Source: an uncultured Lachnospiraceae bacterium (GTDB lineage Bacteria > Bacillota > Clostridia > Lachnospirales > Lachnospiraceae). From it: a stretch of DNA of 64,000 bases. Each line of letters opens with the position of its first letter. Within the stretch, counting starts at the first letter, position 1. The notes below the pieces were generated by a model that did no database searches, was not told the DNA's origin, and was given only the letters and a program-made list of their open reading frames with translations. The translations under genes were made by a program, and so were the position numbers. Positions 47,341 to 55,161 of this stretch are shown here, piece by piece. Where the stretch lies: NCBI GenBank assembly GCA_947631505.1, contig CANRLR010000003.1, positions 1 to 64,000 on the forward strand, written 5' to 3'.

Positions 47341-48648
47341 ATGAGTAAGAAGAATTATGCAGATAGAAAATTAAAGTTTGAGACATTGCAGCTGCATGTC
47401 GGACAAGAACAGGCCGATGCAGTTACGGATGCAAGGGCAGTACCGATTTATGCAACTTCCTCTTATGTTTTTCATAATAGTGAGCATGCCGCAGCAAGAT
47501 TCGGTCTGACGGATGCGGGAAATATTTATGGCCGTCTTACCAATCCGACCGAGGATGTGTTTGAACAGAGAATTGCGGCATTAGAAGGCGGTGCTGCTGC
47601 TTTGGCAGTAGCTTCCGGAGCGGCTGCCATTTCTTACACGATTCAAAATCTGGCACAGGCAGGGGACCATATTGTGGCGGCAAAAAATATATATGGAGGA
47701 ACATATAATCTGCTGGCACATACGTTAGTTGACTATGGTATTACAACAACCTTTGTCAATCCATTTGATTATGAAGAAGTGGAACATGCGATTCAGGACA
47801 ATACCAAGGCGGTCTATGTGGAAACGCTTGGAAATCCGAATTCCGATGTGGCAGATATTGAAAGACTGGCAGAGATTGCCCATAAGCACAAGATTCCGCT
47901 TGTCATTGACAATACTTTTGCGACACCTTATCTTGTCCGTCCGATTGAATACGGTGCGGATCTTGTGGTTCACTCGGCAACGAAGTTTATCGGAGGACAT
48001 GGAACTGCCATTGGCGGTGTCATTGTAGACAGTGGCAAATTTGACTGGGAGGCGAGCGGTAAATTTGATTCCCTTACAAAGCCAAATCCAAGTTATCATG
48101 GCATCAGTTTCACGAAGGCGGTAGGGGCAGCCGCTTTTGTTACGAAAATTCGTGCGATTCTGCTGCGTGATACCGGAGCGACTCTTTCCCCTTTTCATGC
48201 GTTTCTATTTTTGCAGGGCTTAGAAACGTTATCGCTCCGGGTAGAGCGGCATGTAGAGAATGCATTGAAAGTAGTAAAATATCTAAATGACCATCCGCAG
48301 GTAGAGAAAGTAAATCATCCGGCGGTGACAGAGGACTCGGGACAACAGGCACTTTATGCCAAATATTTTCCGAACGGAGGAGGTTCTATTTTCACCTTTG
48401 AAATAAAAGGAGATGCTAAAAAAGCAAAAGAATTTATTGATCATTTGGAATTGTTCTCTCTGCTTGCCAATGTGGCAGATGTGAAATCTCTTGTGATTCA
48501 TCCGGCATCCACGACCCATTCACAGTTGAGTGAGGAGGAACTGAGTGAGCAGGGAATTAAGCCGAACACGATTCGCCTTTCGATTGGAACGGAAAATATA
48601 GACGATATCATTGAGGATCTGGATGAGGCATTTCAGGCGGTACGGTAA
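47341..48648 (+). CDS. metY: O-acetylhomoserine sulfhydrylase
   Basis: PLP enzyme of 435 residues making homocysteine from O-acetylhomoserine and sulfide. The opening FETLQLHVGQEQADAVTDARAVPIY..SY.F is typical of MetY. YGRLTNPTEDVFEQRIAALEGG binds the cofactor phosphate, and the PLP Lys is in VHSATKFIGGHGTAIGG near 210. Length fits MetY (about 430) rather than MetB/MetC (about 380). It is a single-gene unit flanked by terminators at 47196 and 48678. Confidence 0.94.
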   Translation: MSKKNYADRKLKFETLQLHVGQEQADAVTDARAVPIYATSSYVFHNSEHAAARFGLTDAGNIYGRLTNPTEDVFEQRIAALEGGAAALAVASGAAAISYTIQNLAQAGDHIVAAKNIYGGTYNLLAHTLVDYGITTTFVNPFDYEEVEHAIQDNTKAVYVETLGNPNSDVADIERLAEIAHKHKIPLVIDNTFATPYLVRPIEYGADLVVHSATKFIGGHGTAIGGVIVDSGKFDWEASGKFDSLTKPNPSYHGISFTKAVGAAAFVTKIRAILLRDTGATLSPFHAFLFLQGLETLSLRVERHVENALKVVKYLNDHPQVEKVNHPAVTEDSGQQALYAKYFPNGGGSIFTFEIKGDAKKAKEFIDHLELFSLLANVADVKSLVIHPASTTHSQLSEEELSEQGIKPNTIRLSIGTENIDDIIEDLDEAFQAVR

Positions 48649-48677
48649 TGTAGGGCAAACGTATAAAATTAAATTAT

Positions 48678-48713
48678 AAGGGACAACCGCGAAAATTTTG
48701 GCGGTTGTCCCTT
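48678..48713 (+). terminator. Terminator after metY
   Basis: A perfect 13-bp stem (48678-48690 with 48701-48713) with loop GAAAATTTTG, followed by ATTAAATTTT. Confidence 0.8.
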
Positions 48714-48993
48714 ATTAAATTTTAAGCGATTGCCTTAACAGTAACGGGAAGAAGGTTTGTGTCTGGAAAAGTAGGCACATCTGAAATTTATGCCTTTTTG
48801 GTAAGCCTGACATTGGCGAAAGCGAAAATAGAAGCAGGGATTACGGAAGGGCTGTCACGGCTGTATGCATAGAAGAATTAAATACGCGGTAACAGGACCG
48901 CAGAAAGCGGAAGCGTGTACGAATCGGCACAGTCTGCGCCCCCGCCTTCGGTGAAAATGTTTACAGCGAAATTTATTCGCCAACGTTCACTGT
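48714..48993 (+). other. Intergenic stretch with a possible relic reading frame
   Basis: About 280 nt without an assignable gene. The only coding-like trace is a stop-free frame of 48 codons (48726-48869, stop 48870) without ATG that reads like a real protein tail (SEIYAFLVSLTLAKAKIEAG). GTG 48759 could start a 37-residue peptide but is only 3 nt from AAGAAGG. The second half is locally GC-rich with small inverted repeats (for example CGGT..ACCG near 48885) and ends at the promoter at 48994. Nothing else was recognised. Confidence 0.4.
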
Positions 48994-49022
48994 TTACAGG
49001 GAAAAACGGATATGATATACTA
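48994..49022 (+). promoter_or_regulatory. Promoter of the E1-like gene cluster
   Basis: TTTACA (48994-48999), a 17-nt spacer, TATACT (49017-49022). The predicted start near 49029 is only a few bases before the terminator hairpin at 49032. Confidence 0.6.
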
Positions 49023-49031
49023 TGTTTTTAG

Positions 49032-49055
49032 AGCGGTGTTTTTACACCGCTTTTT
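49032..49055 (+). terminator. Promoter-proximal terminator/attenuator hairpin
   Basis: A perfect 8-bp stem AGCGGTGT/ACACCGCT (49032-49039 with 49044-49051), TTTT loop and a T-run. It lies between a promoter and its gene. Its stem sequence recurs in the hairpin array at 57115 and 57204. Confidence 0.75.
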
Positions 49056-49096
49056 ACTCTCAACGGATACAAGAAGGATAGGAAAAGAGGATTCAT

Positions 49097-49924
49097 ATGG
49101 CATTATCGGCAGAAGAACTGGAACGTTATTCCAGACATATTATATTGCAGGGAGTAGGGCTTGCCGGACAAAAGAAACTGGCAGCCGGAAAAGTATTAGT
49201 AATTGGAGCCGGTGGGCTAGGTTCACCAGTTCTTATGTATCTTGCAGCCTCCGGTGTGGGTACGATTGGTATTATGGATGATGATGTGGTGGATAAATCG
49301 AATCTACAGCGGCAGATCATTCACAGTACGGGGCAGGTTGGTTTTTCCAAAGCAGAATCGGCGGCAGGGCGGATAGAGAAAATAAATCCTTACATAAAAA
49401 CAGTAATATATAAGGAGCGTGCTGCGGCGGAAAATCTGCTGGAGATAATCAGTCAATATGATTTTATTGTAGATGGAGTCGATAATTTTTCTTCCAAGTT
49501 TTTAATTAATGATGCCTGTGTACTGGCTCAGAAACCGTTTTCTCACGGAGGAATCCGGGAGTTTTCCGGTCAGCTTATGACATATGTGCCGGGAGAGGGG
49601 CCGTGTTACCGCTGCATTTTTGAAGAAATTCCACCGGACGGTGAGGTGGACAGCTGTTCTCAGGCGGGGGTGTTAGGTACGCTGCCGGGAATTATCGGAA
49701 GTCTGCAGGCATTGGAGGTGCAGAAATATCTCATCGGGACAGGAGAACTCCTGACGGGACATATGCTGACTTTTGATGGTCTTACGATGCAATTTCGGAA
49801 GATACCGTTTTCCGGTAAATCCCCTCATTGCCGTGTTTGCGGTGAACGGGCAGATATTATGGAATTAAAAGAAGAAAATTACAGACCAAAGCAGGCGTGC
49901 ACGGTTTTGCCAAAAGATTCATAA
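49097..49924 (+). CDS. MoeB/ThiF-type E1-like adenylyltransferase
   Basis: ATP-dependent adenylyltransferase of 275 residues that activates the C-terminus of a ubiquitin-like sulfur carrier (MoaD or ThiS type). ERYSRHIILQGVGLAGQKKL at the start, nucleotide loop VIGAGGLGSPVLMYLA near 36, and DKSNLQRQIIHS near 65 are diagnostic. Zinc ligands are CYRC near 172 and CRVCGE near 250. There is no C-terminal rhodanese domain, and no sulfur carrier gene is adjacent, so MoeB, ThiF or another carrier cannot be told apart. AAGAGG lies upstream of ATG 49097. The structured repeat follows it. Confidence 0.88.
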   Translation: MALSAEELERYSRHIILQGVGLAGQKKLAAGKVLVIGAGGLGSPVLMYLAASGVGTIGIMDDDVVDKSNLQRQIIHSTGQVGFSKAESAAGRIEKINPYIKTVIYKERAAAENLLEIISQYDFIVDGVDNFSSKFLINDACVLAQKPFSHGGIREFSGQLMTYVPGEGPCYRCIFEEIPPDGEVDSCSQAGVLGTLPGIIGSLQALEVQKYLIGTGELLTGHMLTFDGLTMQFRKIPFSGKSPHCRVCGERADIMELKEENYRPKQACTVLPKDS

Positions 49925-49954
49925 ATGGTAAGGAGAGAAAAATTTATTCACGTT

Positions 49955-50064
49955 GGCTATTTTGTTTCTGAGCGAAAACAAATAGCTTTGATCCGACACG
50001 AGAAACTCTTCGAGATTTTTCGTGCGGTTCTTCACGATAAATCGCTCAGAAATGAGGGATTAAA
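49955..50064 (+). repeat. Structured 110-nt repeat element, copy 2
   Basis: Nearly identical to 12841-12949: one inserted T and four substitutions in 110 nt. The C-to-T change in the right arm of stem II turns a G-C into a G-U pair, so the fold survives. TTTCTGAGCGA (49965-49975) again pairs with TCGCTCAGAAA (50042-50052), and GAGGG (50054-50058) sits just beyond as the ribosome site for ATG 50065. The G-to-A change weakens stem III. Confidence 0.85.
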
Positions 50065-50754
50065 ATGAAAGAGCAATTTTTAAGAACTGAACTTATCTTG
50101 GGGGAAGAGGCCATAAATAAATTAAAAAATGCTCATGTTGCGGTCTTTGGCATTGGCGGAGTCGGTGGTTATGCAGTGGAAGCTCTTGTGCGGAGCGGGG
50201 TGGGTGCCATTGATCTGATTGACAATGACACAGTTGCCCTCAGTAATCTTAACCGGCAGATTATTGCACTGCACAGTACAATTGGCAGATATAAAACCGA
50301 TGTGATGCGGGAGCGCATATTAGATATTAATCCAGAATGCAAAGTAGAAGTATATCATTGCTTTTTTTTGCCCGAAACAAAAGAGGTGTTTGATTTCTCA
50401 CGCTATTCCTATGTAGTGGATGCCGTGGATACGGTGACAGCAAAAATTGAACTGGTCATGCAGGCAGAGAAGTCCCACACACCGATTATCAGCAGTATGG
50501 GAGCGGGAAATAAACTAAATCCGGCGGAATTTGAAGTGGCGGATATTTATCAGACCTCTGTATGCCCGCTGGCAAAGGTGATGCGGCGGGAACTGAAAAA
50601 AAGAGGAATAAAAAAATTAAAGGTTGTTTATTCCAAAGAACAGCCAATACAGCCTAAAACGGATGAGGGGCGAAGTACACCGGGTTCTACGGCATTTGTT
50701 CCGTCGGTGGCAGGATTAATCATCGCTTCGGAAGTGATAAAGGATATCATTTAA
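50065..50754 (+). CDS. tcdA: tRNA threonylcarbamoyladenosine dehydratase
   Basis: E1-like enzyme of 229 residues that cyclises t6A37 to ct6A in tRNAs. VAVFGIGGVGGYAVEALVRSGVG near 28 binds ATP, DTVALSNLNRQI near 58 and DAVDTVTAK near 112 follow, with the catalytic Cys candidate in SVCPLAKVMRREL near 170. The C-terminal GSTAFVPSVAGLIIASEVI is typical of TcdA/CsdL. Its ribosome site is supplied by the structured repeat. The sulfur relay partner CsdE is absent. Confidence 0.93.
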   Translation: MKEQFLRTELILGEEAINKLKNAHVAVFGIGGVGGYAVEALVRSGVGAIDLIDNDTVALSNLNRQIIALHSTIGRYKTDVMRERILDINPECKVEVYHCFFLPETKEVFDFSRYSYVVDAVDTVTAKIELVMQAEKSHTPIISSMGAGNKLNPAEFEVADIYQTSVCPLAKVMRRELKKRGIKKLKVVYSKEQPIQPKTDEGRSTPGSTAFVPSVAGLIIASEVIKDII

Positions 50755-50757
50755 GTT

Positions 50758-50774
50758 AGAAATGAGGGATTTAA
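50758..50774 (+). repeat. Short third copy of the repeat-derived leader
   Basis: Seventeen nucleotides before ATG 50775 match the end of the structured repeat at 50048-50064 with one mismatch, including the GAGGG ribosome site. The stems are absent. Confidence 0.7.
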
Positions 50775-51653
50775 ATGAGCAAAAAGAAAGAATTAACAAG
50801 GCAGCAGGAAGTAGAGCGGAGTATTGTAAAAAAATACCGCAAAGAAATCTGGTGCAAGTTTACAAAAGCAATCAATGAATATGAGTTAATACAGGACGGT
50901 GACAAAATTGCCGTGTGCATTTCCGGGGGAAAAGATTCTATGCTGATGGCAAAACTTTTTCAGGAGTTACATCGTCATGGACAGAAGAACTTTGAAACCG
51001 TATTTCTTGTTATGAATCCGGGATACAATGAGGCTAATTATGAGAGGATTGCAGAAAATGCTTCGATGTTGGGAGTACCAATTGAGGTTTTTGAATCCCA
51101 GATTTTTGATGCAGTGGCAAACGATGTGGATTCGCCCTGCTATCTCTGTGCCAGAATGCGGCGCGGATATTTGTACAGCAGGGCAAAGGAACTCGGCTGC
51201 AATAAAATTGCGTTGGGACATCATTTTGATGATGTGATTGAAACGATTCTGATGGGAATGTTATATGGGGCACAGATTCAGACGATGATGCCGAAGCTTC
51301 ACAGCTCAAATTTTGAGGGAATGGAGCTGATTCGTCCGATGTATCTGATTCGGGAAGAGGATATTATACACTGGTGCCATTATAACGAGCTGGAATTTAT
51401 CCGGTGCGCCTGCCGGTTTACCGAAAAATACGAAACAGGACTGGAGCAGGGAGAGTCTCGTGAACAGGGGGCCAAACGATATGAAGTAAAAGAACTGATT
51501 CGTGAATTAAGAAAAAAAAGTCCCTATATCGAAAAAAATATTTTCCGAAGTGTGGAAAATGTTAATCTGAGCACGATTATTGCCTACAAACAAAATGGTG
51601 TGAAGCATCATTTCCTAGATACGTATGAGGAGGAAAGGGGGAAGGCAGAGTAA
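50775..51653 (+). CDS. TtcA-like tRNA 2-thiolation enzyme
   Basis: PP-loop ATPase of 292 residues of the TtcA/TtuA family, which inserts sulfur into tRNA (s2C32 or s2U54). CISGGKDSMLMAKLF near 48 is the PP-loop, CYLCARMRRGYLY near 118 supplies CxxC, and GHHFDDVIETILM follows near 145. A further Cys pair (FIRCACRF near 212) could complete an iron-sulfur site. The C-terminus is a basic helix. It follows tcdA by 20 nt, so two tRNA-modification genes and an E1 enzyme form one transcript. Confidence 0.88.
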   Translation: MSKKKELTRQQEVERSIVKKYRKEIWCKFTKAINEYELIQDGDKIAVCISGGKDSMLMAKLFQELHRHGQKNFETVFLVMNPGYNEANYERIAENASMLGVPIEVFESQIFDAVANDVDSPCYLCARMRRGYLYSRAKELGCNKIALGHHFDDVIETILMGMLYGAQIQTMMPKLHSSNFEGMELIRPMYLIREEDIIHWCHYNELEFIRCACRFTEKYETGLEQGESREQGAKRYEVKELIRELRKKSPYIEKNIFRSVENVNLSTIIAYKQNGVKHHFLDTYEEERGKAE

Positions 51654-51680
51654 CAGCAGGAGGTAATTTGTCATAAAATA
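51653..51680 (+). promoter_or_regulatory. Candidate sigma-K promoter of dpaAB
   Basis: AC at 51653-51654, 17 nt, then CATAAAATA (51672-51680). This fits the sigma-K pattern expected for dipicolinate synthesis in the mother cell. The implied start (about 51687) would leave a very short leader before ATG 51700. Confidence 0.35.
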
Positions 51681-51699
51681 GGGCAAAGGAGGTAGTCAG

Positions 51700-52470
51700 A
51701 TGAATTTGTATCATTTTCTTGTGCTTGGCACGGAGCCGAGACAACAGTATTTGGCAGAATTTTTGAAAGAGGCAGGACACGAAGTTATGGTGGCAGAGGA
51801 ATACCTGCCGGGCTACCATGATGCCGTACTCCTGCCGGTTCCGCAGACAGCCCTTTATTTGGAACGGAATATCGGAAAGCTGCAGAAGGGACAGGTCGTT
51901 TACGGGTGCAACTTTCCGGCGGAATCAGTAGAACTGGGAGAGGCGAAGGGAATCCGTTTTGTAGATTATATGAAAGTGGATGGAGTGGCAAGTAAAAATG
52001 CCGTTGCAACGGCAGAAGGAGCGATTGCGGAAGCGATTCAAGAGAGCAAAGTGAATTTACAGGGGAATGACACGTTAGTTGTCGGATATGGACGGTGCGG
52101 GGAAGTTTTAGCAGAAAAATTACTTGCCATGAATTCAAAAGTAACGGTAATGGACCGAAAAGAGGAAAAGCGCTGCCGTGCCGTGGCAATGGGAAGCCGC
52201 GGTATTTCTTTTGACGAGGGAATGACGGAGATGGAGAAGTATGATGTTATCTTTAATACCGTTCCGGCACCCGTTATAACAAAGGAATATTTATCACGGA
52301 CCAAAAAGGGAGTTACGATTATTGATATAGCATCCAGACCTGGCGGTGTAGATTTTGACTATTGTCAGAAAAAAGAGATATGTGCAAAATTATGTCTCGG
52401 ATTGCCGGGAAAATATGCACCAAAATCTTCGGCCGGAATACTCATGGAAGTAATAGAAAAAACATTATAG
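51700..52470 (+). CDS. dpaA: Dipicolinate synthase subunit A
   Basis: Oxidoreductase-like subunit of about 256 residues of dipicolinate synthase (SpoVFA). With DpaB it makes the spore-core chelator dipicolinic acid from the dihydrodipicolinate pathway intermediate. A Rossmann motif VVGYGRCGEVLAEKLL near 128, FNTVPAPVI near 188 and IIDIASRPGGVDFDYCQ near 210 identify the family. AAAGGAGG precedes ATG 51700. It directly precedes dpaB (15 nt gap). In Bacillus spoVF is a sigma-K target. Confidence 0.93.
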   Translation: MNLYHFLVLGTEPRQQYLAEFLKEAGHEVMVAEEYLPGYHDAVLLPVPQTALYLERNIGKLQKGQVVYGCNFPAESVELGEAKGIRFVDYMKVDGVASKNAVATAEGAIAEAIQESKVNLQGNDTLVVGYGRCGEVLAEKLLAMNSKVTVMDRKEEKRCRAVAMGSRGISFDEGMTEMEKYDVIFNTVPAPVITKEYLSRTKKGVTIIDIASRPGGVDFDYCQKKEICAKLCLGLPGKYAPKSSAGILMEVIEKTL

Positions 52471-52485
52471 GGAGAAAAACAGACC

Positions 52486-53088
52486 ATGGGCAACAAAAAT
52501 AAGCGAACCGTTGGCTTTGCCATAACCGGTTCATTTTGTACCTATGAGAAAATGAAAGGGGTAGTACGTGGACTGGTAGAAGATAACAACCGGGTAATAC
52601 CGATTTTCTCCCAAGCTGCCCAAACAATTAACTGTCGATTTGGAAATGCAAGAGATTTTATAATAGATATACAGGAGATAACAGGTGAACGGGGAATTTT
52701 TTCGATTCAGGAGGCAGAACCCATTGGACCGAAGGCTTTTCTCGATGTTCTTGTCATAGCACCCTGTACCGGAAATACAATGGCAAAGCTGTGTGCCGGT
52801 ATTACAGATTCGCCCGTATTGATGGCAGCAAAAGCACACATGAGGAACGAAAAGCCGGTCGTAATTTCTGTTTCCACCAATGATGCACTCGGTGCAAATT
52901 TGAAAAATATAGGGGAATTGATGAATATGAAGAATATTTATTTTGTTCCGTTCGGGCAGGATGACCATGTGAAGAAACCAAAGTCAATGATTGCCCATGT
53001 AGAAAAGATACCGGAAACGATGGAAGAGGCAATAAAAGGGCGTCAATTACAGCCAGTAATTCAATCGCCCTTTCCGATACAATCTTAA
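52486..53088 (+). CDS. dpaB: Dipicolinate synthase subunit B
   Basis: Flavoprotein-fold subunit of 200 residues (SpoVFB). GFAITGSFCTYEKM near 10, the central IAPCTGNTMAKLCAGITDSPVLMAAKAHMR around 90-118 (flavoprotein family), and FVPFGQDDHVKKPKSM near 150 are characteristic. It works with DpaA in the sporulation mother cell. Its stop is 28 nt from the convergent asnB end, and no clear terminator separates them. Confidence 0.94.
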   Translation: MGNKNKRTVGFAITGSFCTYEKMKGVVRGLVEDNNRVIPIFSQAAQTINCRFGNARDFIIDIQEITGERGIFSIQEAEPIGPKAFLDVLVIAPCTGNTMAKLCAGITDSPVLMAAKAHMRNEKPVVISVSTNDALGANLKNIGELMNMKNIYFVPFGQDDHVKKPKSMIAHVEKIPETMEEAIKGRQLQPVIQSPFPIQS

Positions 53089-53116
53089 ATTTTAGTAATA
53101 CAGCGATAGAACTGTA

Positions 53117-54967
53117 CTATAGTGAAATGGTTACCTGATATTTTCGGAGAAAATAATCAATCTGCAAGAGATAAGCAATCATCTGTGGGCCCGCCATCAA
53201 CTGGCCATACCAGGGAGCACCGTAATTTTTGGGACGGTCTAAGAATGGCTGCAGGGCAGCGAGATTCAGAAGCGGTTTAAGCGGACTTTCATTATTGAGT
53301 ATTTCTCTCAGCCGTTTGGCGAGAAGATTTTCATAATAGGGATTATAGGTTTTTGGGTAAGGACTTTTCCGGCGAAAGAGAATTTCGTCTGGTAAAAGTC
53401 CTTTCGACGCTTGTCGCAAAATGTTCTTTACAACACCGCCTCTTGCTTTCATTTCCCAAGGAATATTAAAAACATAATCCACTAATGCCCGGTCGGCAAA
53501 TGGGACACGTGCTTCCAGTCCGGTGTGCATACTGGTACGGTCCATGCGGTTCAAAAGGGTCTGCATGAAATAGCGGATATTGAGATATCCGATTCGGCGG
53601 CGGTTTGTTTCGATTTCATTCTCTTCCGGCAGAACATTAATTTCACTGATGGAATGATGATAACTATTTTGAACATAATCTTCCATATGAAGTTCGGATA
53701 CCAGTTCTTTGGAAAGTAGTTTTTTTCTCGGCTCCAGAGATGGTGTCCAGGGAAAGGTCTCGGATTTCAGCATATCTTCCCGGTGGAACCATGGATATCC
53801 GCCAAAGACTTCATCTGCACATTCTCCGGTCAGCACCACCTTATGGGAATGGCTCACTTCCTGACAGAAATATTGGAGCGAGGAGTCAATGTCTGCCATA
53901 CAAGGGAAATCATGGGCATCTACCGAACGGGTGAGCAGATCTGCCTGAACCGTATTGCTGCATTCCAGATATTGGTGTTCTGAATGTAGAAATTGGACCA
54001 TTTTATCTACAAAAGGGCGGTCTTGGGAAGGCTGGAAGGCATTTGCTTTGAAATATTTGTCATTTTCCGTAAAATCAAAGGAGAAAGTCGTGAGCTGTTC
54101 TCCTTTTTTTTGTAATTCGCGGGCACAGACTGCAGAAACCACACTGGAGTCAATACCACCGGACAAAAAGGTACAGATGGGAACATCGGAGACCATTTGC
54201 CGCCGGATGGCATCCTGAACAAGAAACGAAGTCTTTTCTACTGTTGTATCGTATGAATCAAAATGTGGGCGGCTCTCTAAATGATAATAATTCGTTACGT
54301 GATTCCCATGGCGGCTGCAAGTCATATATGTGCCGGGGAGCAATTCGTGAAAGCCTTTGAAAATTCCGTTTCCCGGTGTCCTTGCCGGGCCAAGGGCAAG
54401 AATTTCATTCAGTCCGTTCCGGTCAAGAACTGCTTTTATTCCCGGAAAGCAGAAAATTCCCTTAGGTTCTGAAGAGAATACAATTGTATTATGAATTTCC
54501 GTATAAAAAAGCGGCTTGACACCGAAGGAATCGCGGAACAGTGTTAGGGTACGGTGTCTCTCATCATAAATGGCAAAAGCAAAAATTCCGTCTACCTCCT
54601 TTACAAAATCGGCACCGAACGTAAGAAAGGAAAGGAGTAGAAGCTCTGTGTCAGAATGAGTTTTCGGAATGACCTTGTGAGCTTTAAGATTTTCCCGCAG
54701 TGTATCGGAATTGTATATCTCACCGTTGTAGACAATGTGATAACCATATGAATCATAATAGCGGGACATCGGCTGGCTGCCGCCGGCTAAATCAATAATA
54801 GAAAGACGGGTATGTGCCAGTCCACAATTGTCGAATAGTAGTGTTCCGTTCCCATCTGGTCCTCTGTGGTGAAGTTTTTTTCTCATGTTGTCTAAAATAT
54901 GGTTATAATAACCCGCATTTTTGCTGAATTGTGCAGTGGAATCATAAAAACCGGAAATGCCGCACAT
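53117..54967 (-). CDS. asnB: Asparagine synthetase, glutamine-hydrolysing
   Basis: Amidotransferase of about 616 residues converting aspartate, glutamine and ATP to asparagine. The true start is ATG 54967, because the protein must begin Met-Cys: MCGISGFYD puts the nucleophile Cys at position 2. The glutaminase domain has RLSIIDLAGGSQP and YNGEIYN. The synthetase domain shows the PP-loop FLSGGIDSSVVSAV near 265 and GECADEVFGGYPWF near 385. GGAGG lies 3 to 8 nt upstream of the start. It is convergent with dpaB. Confidence 0.95.
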   Translation of the reverse strand: MCGISGFYDSTAQFSKNAGYYNHILDNMRKKLHHRGPDGNGTLLFDNCGLAHTRLSIIDLAGGSQPMSRYYDSYGYHIVYNGEIYNSDTLRENLKAHKVIPKTHSDTELLLLSFLTFGADFVKEVDGIFAFAIYDERHRTLTLFRDSFGVKPLFYTEIHNTIVFSSEPKGIFCFPGIKAVLDRNGLNEILALGPARTPGNGIFKGFHELLPGTYMTCSRHGNHVTNYYHLESRPHFDSYDTTVEKTSFLVQDAIRRQMVSDVPICTFLSGGIDSSVVSAVCARELQKKGEQLTTFSFDFTENDKYFKANAFQPSQDRPFVDKMVQFLHSEHQYLECSNTVQADLLTRSVDAHDFPCMADIDSSLQYFCQEVSHSHKVVLTGECADEVFGGYPWFHREDMLKSETFPWTPSLEPRKKLLSKELVSELHMEDYVQNSYHHSISEINVLPEENEIETNRRRIGYLNIRYFMQTLLNRMDRTSMHTGLEARVPFADRALVDYVFNIPWEMKARGGVVKNILRQASKGLLPDEILFRRKSPYPKTYNPYYENLLAKRLREILNNESPLKPLLNLAALQPFLDRPKNYGAPWYGQLMAGPQMIAYLLQIDYFLRKYQVTISL

Positions 54968-55004
54968 AAAAACCTCCATTCCGGAGTGTTAGCGGGATTT
55001 TCAC
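54942..55004 (-). CDS. Possible 20-residue leader peptide overlapping asnB start
   Basis: On the minus strand GTG 55004 follows AGGAGG (55015-55010) by 5 nt and opens a 20-codon frame (MKIPLTLRNGGF...) ending inside asnB at 54942. The strong ribosome site suggests a translated leader that could modulate asnB initiation. Nothing more supports it. Confidence 0.25.
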   Translation of the reverse strand: MKIPLTLRNGGFYVRHFRFL

Positions 55005-55098
55005 ACTAACCTCCTGCATATGCATAGTAATATCATTGATATACTTTATGATGCAGCAGAAAGAAATATACGGGTAAAATGGGAGGAGGAAAAAGAGG

Positions 55099-55127
55099 TT
55101 GCTTCTTGCTGGAAATTAGAGTATAAT
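55099..55127 (+). promoter_or_regulatory. Promoter of the GH43 gene
   Basis: TTGCTT (55099-55104), a 17-nt spacer, TATAAT (55122-55127), 35 nt upstream of the start codon. Confidence 0.6.
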
Positions 55128-55161
55128 TATGTGTCAGTAGGAAAAATTAAGGAGGTAACTT

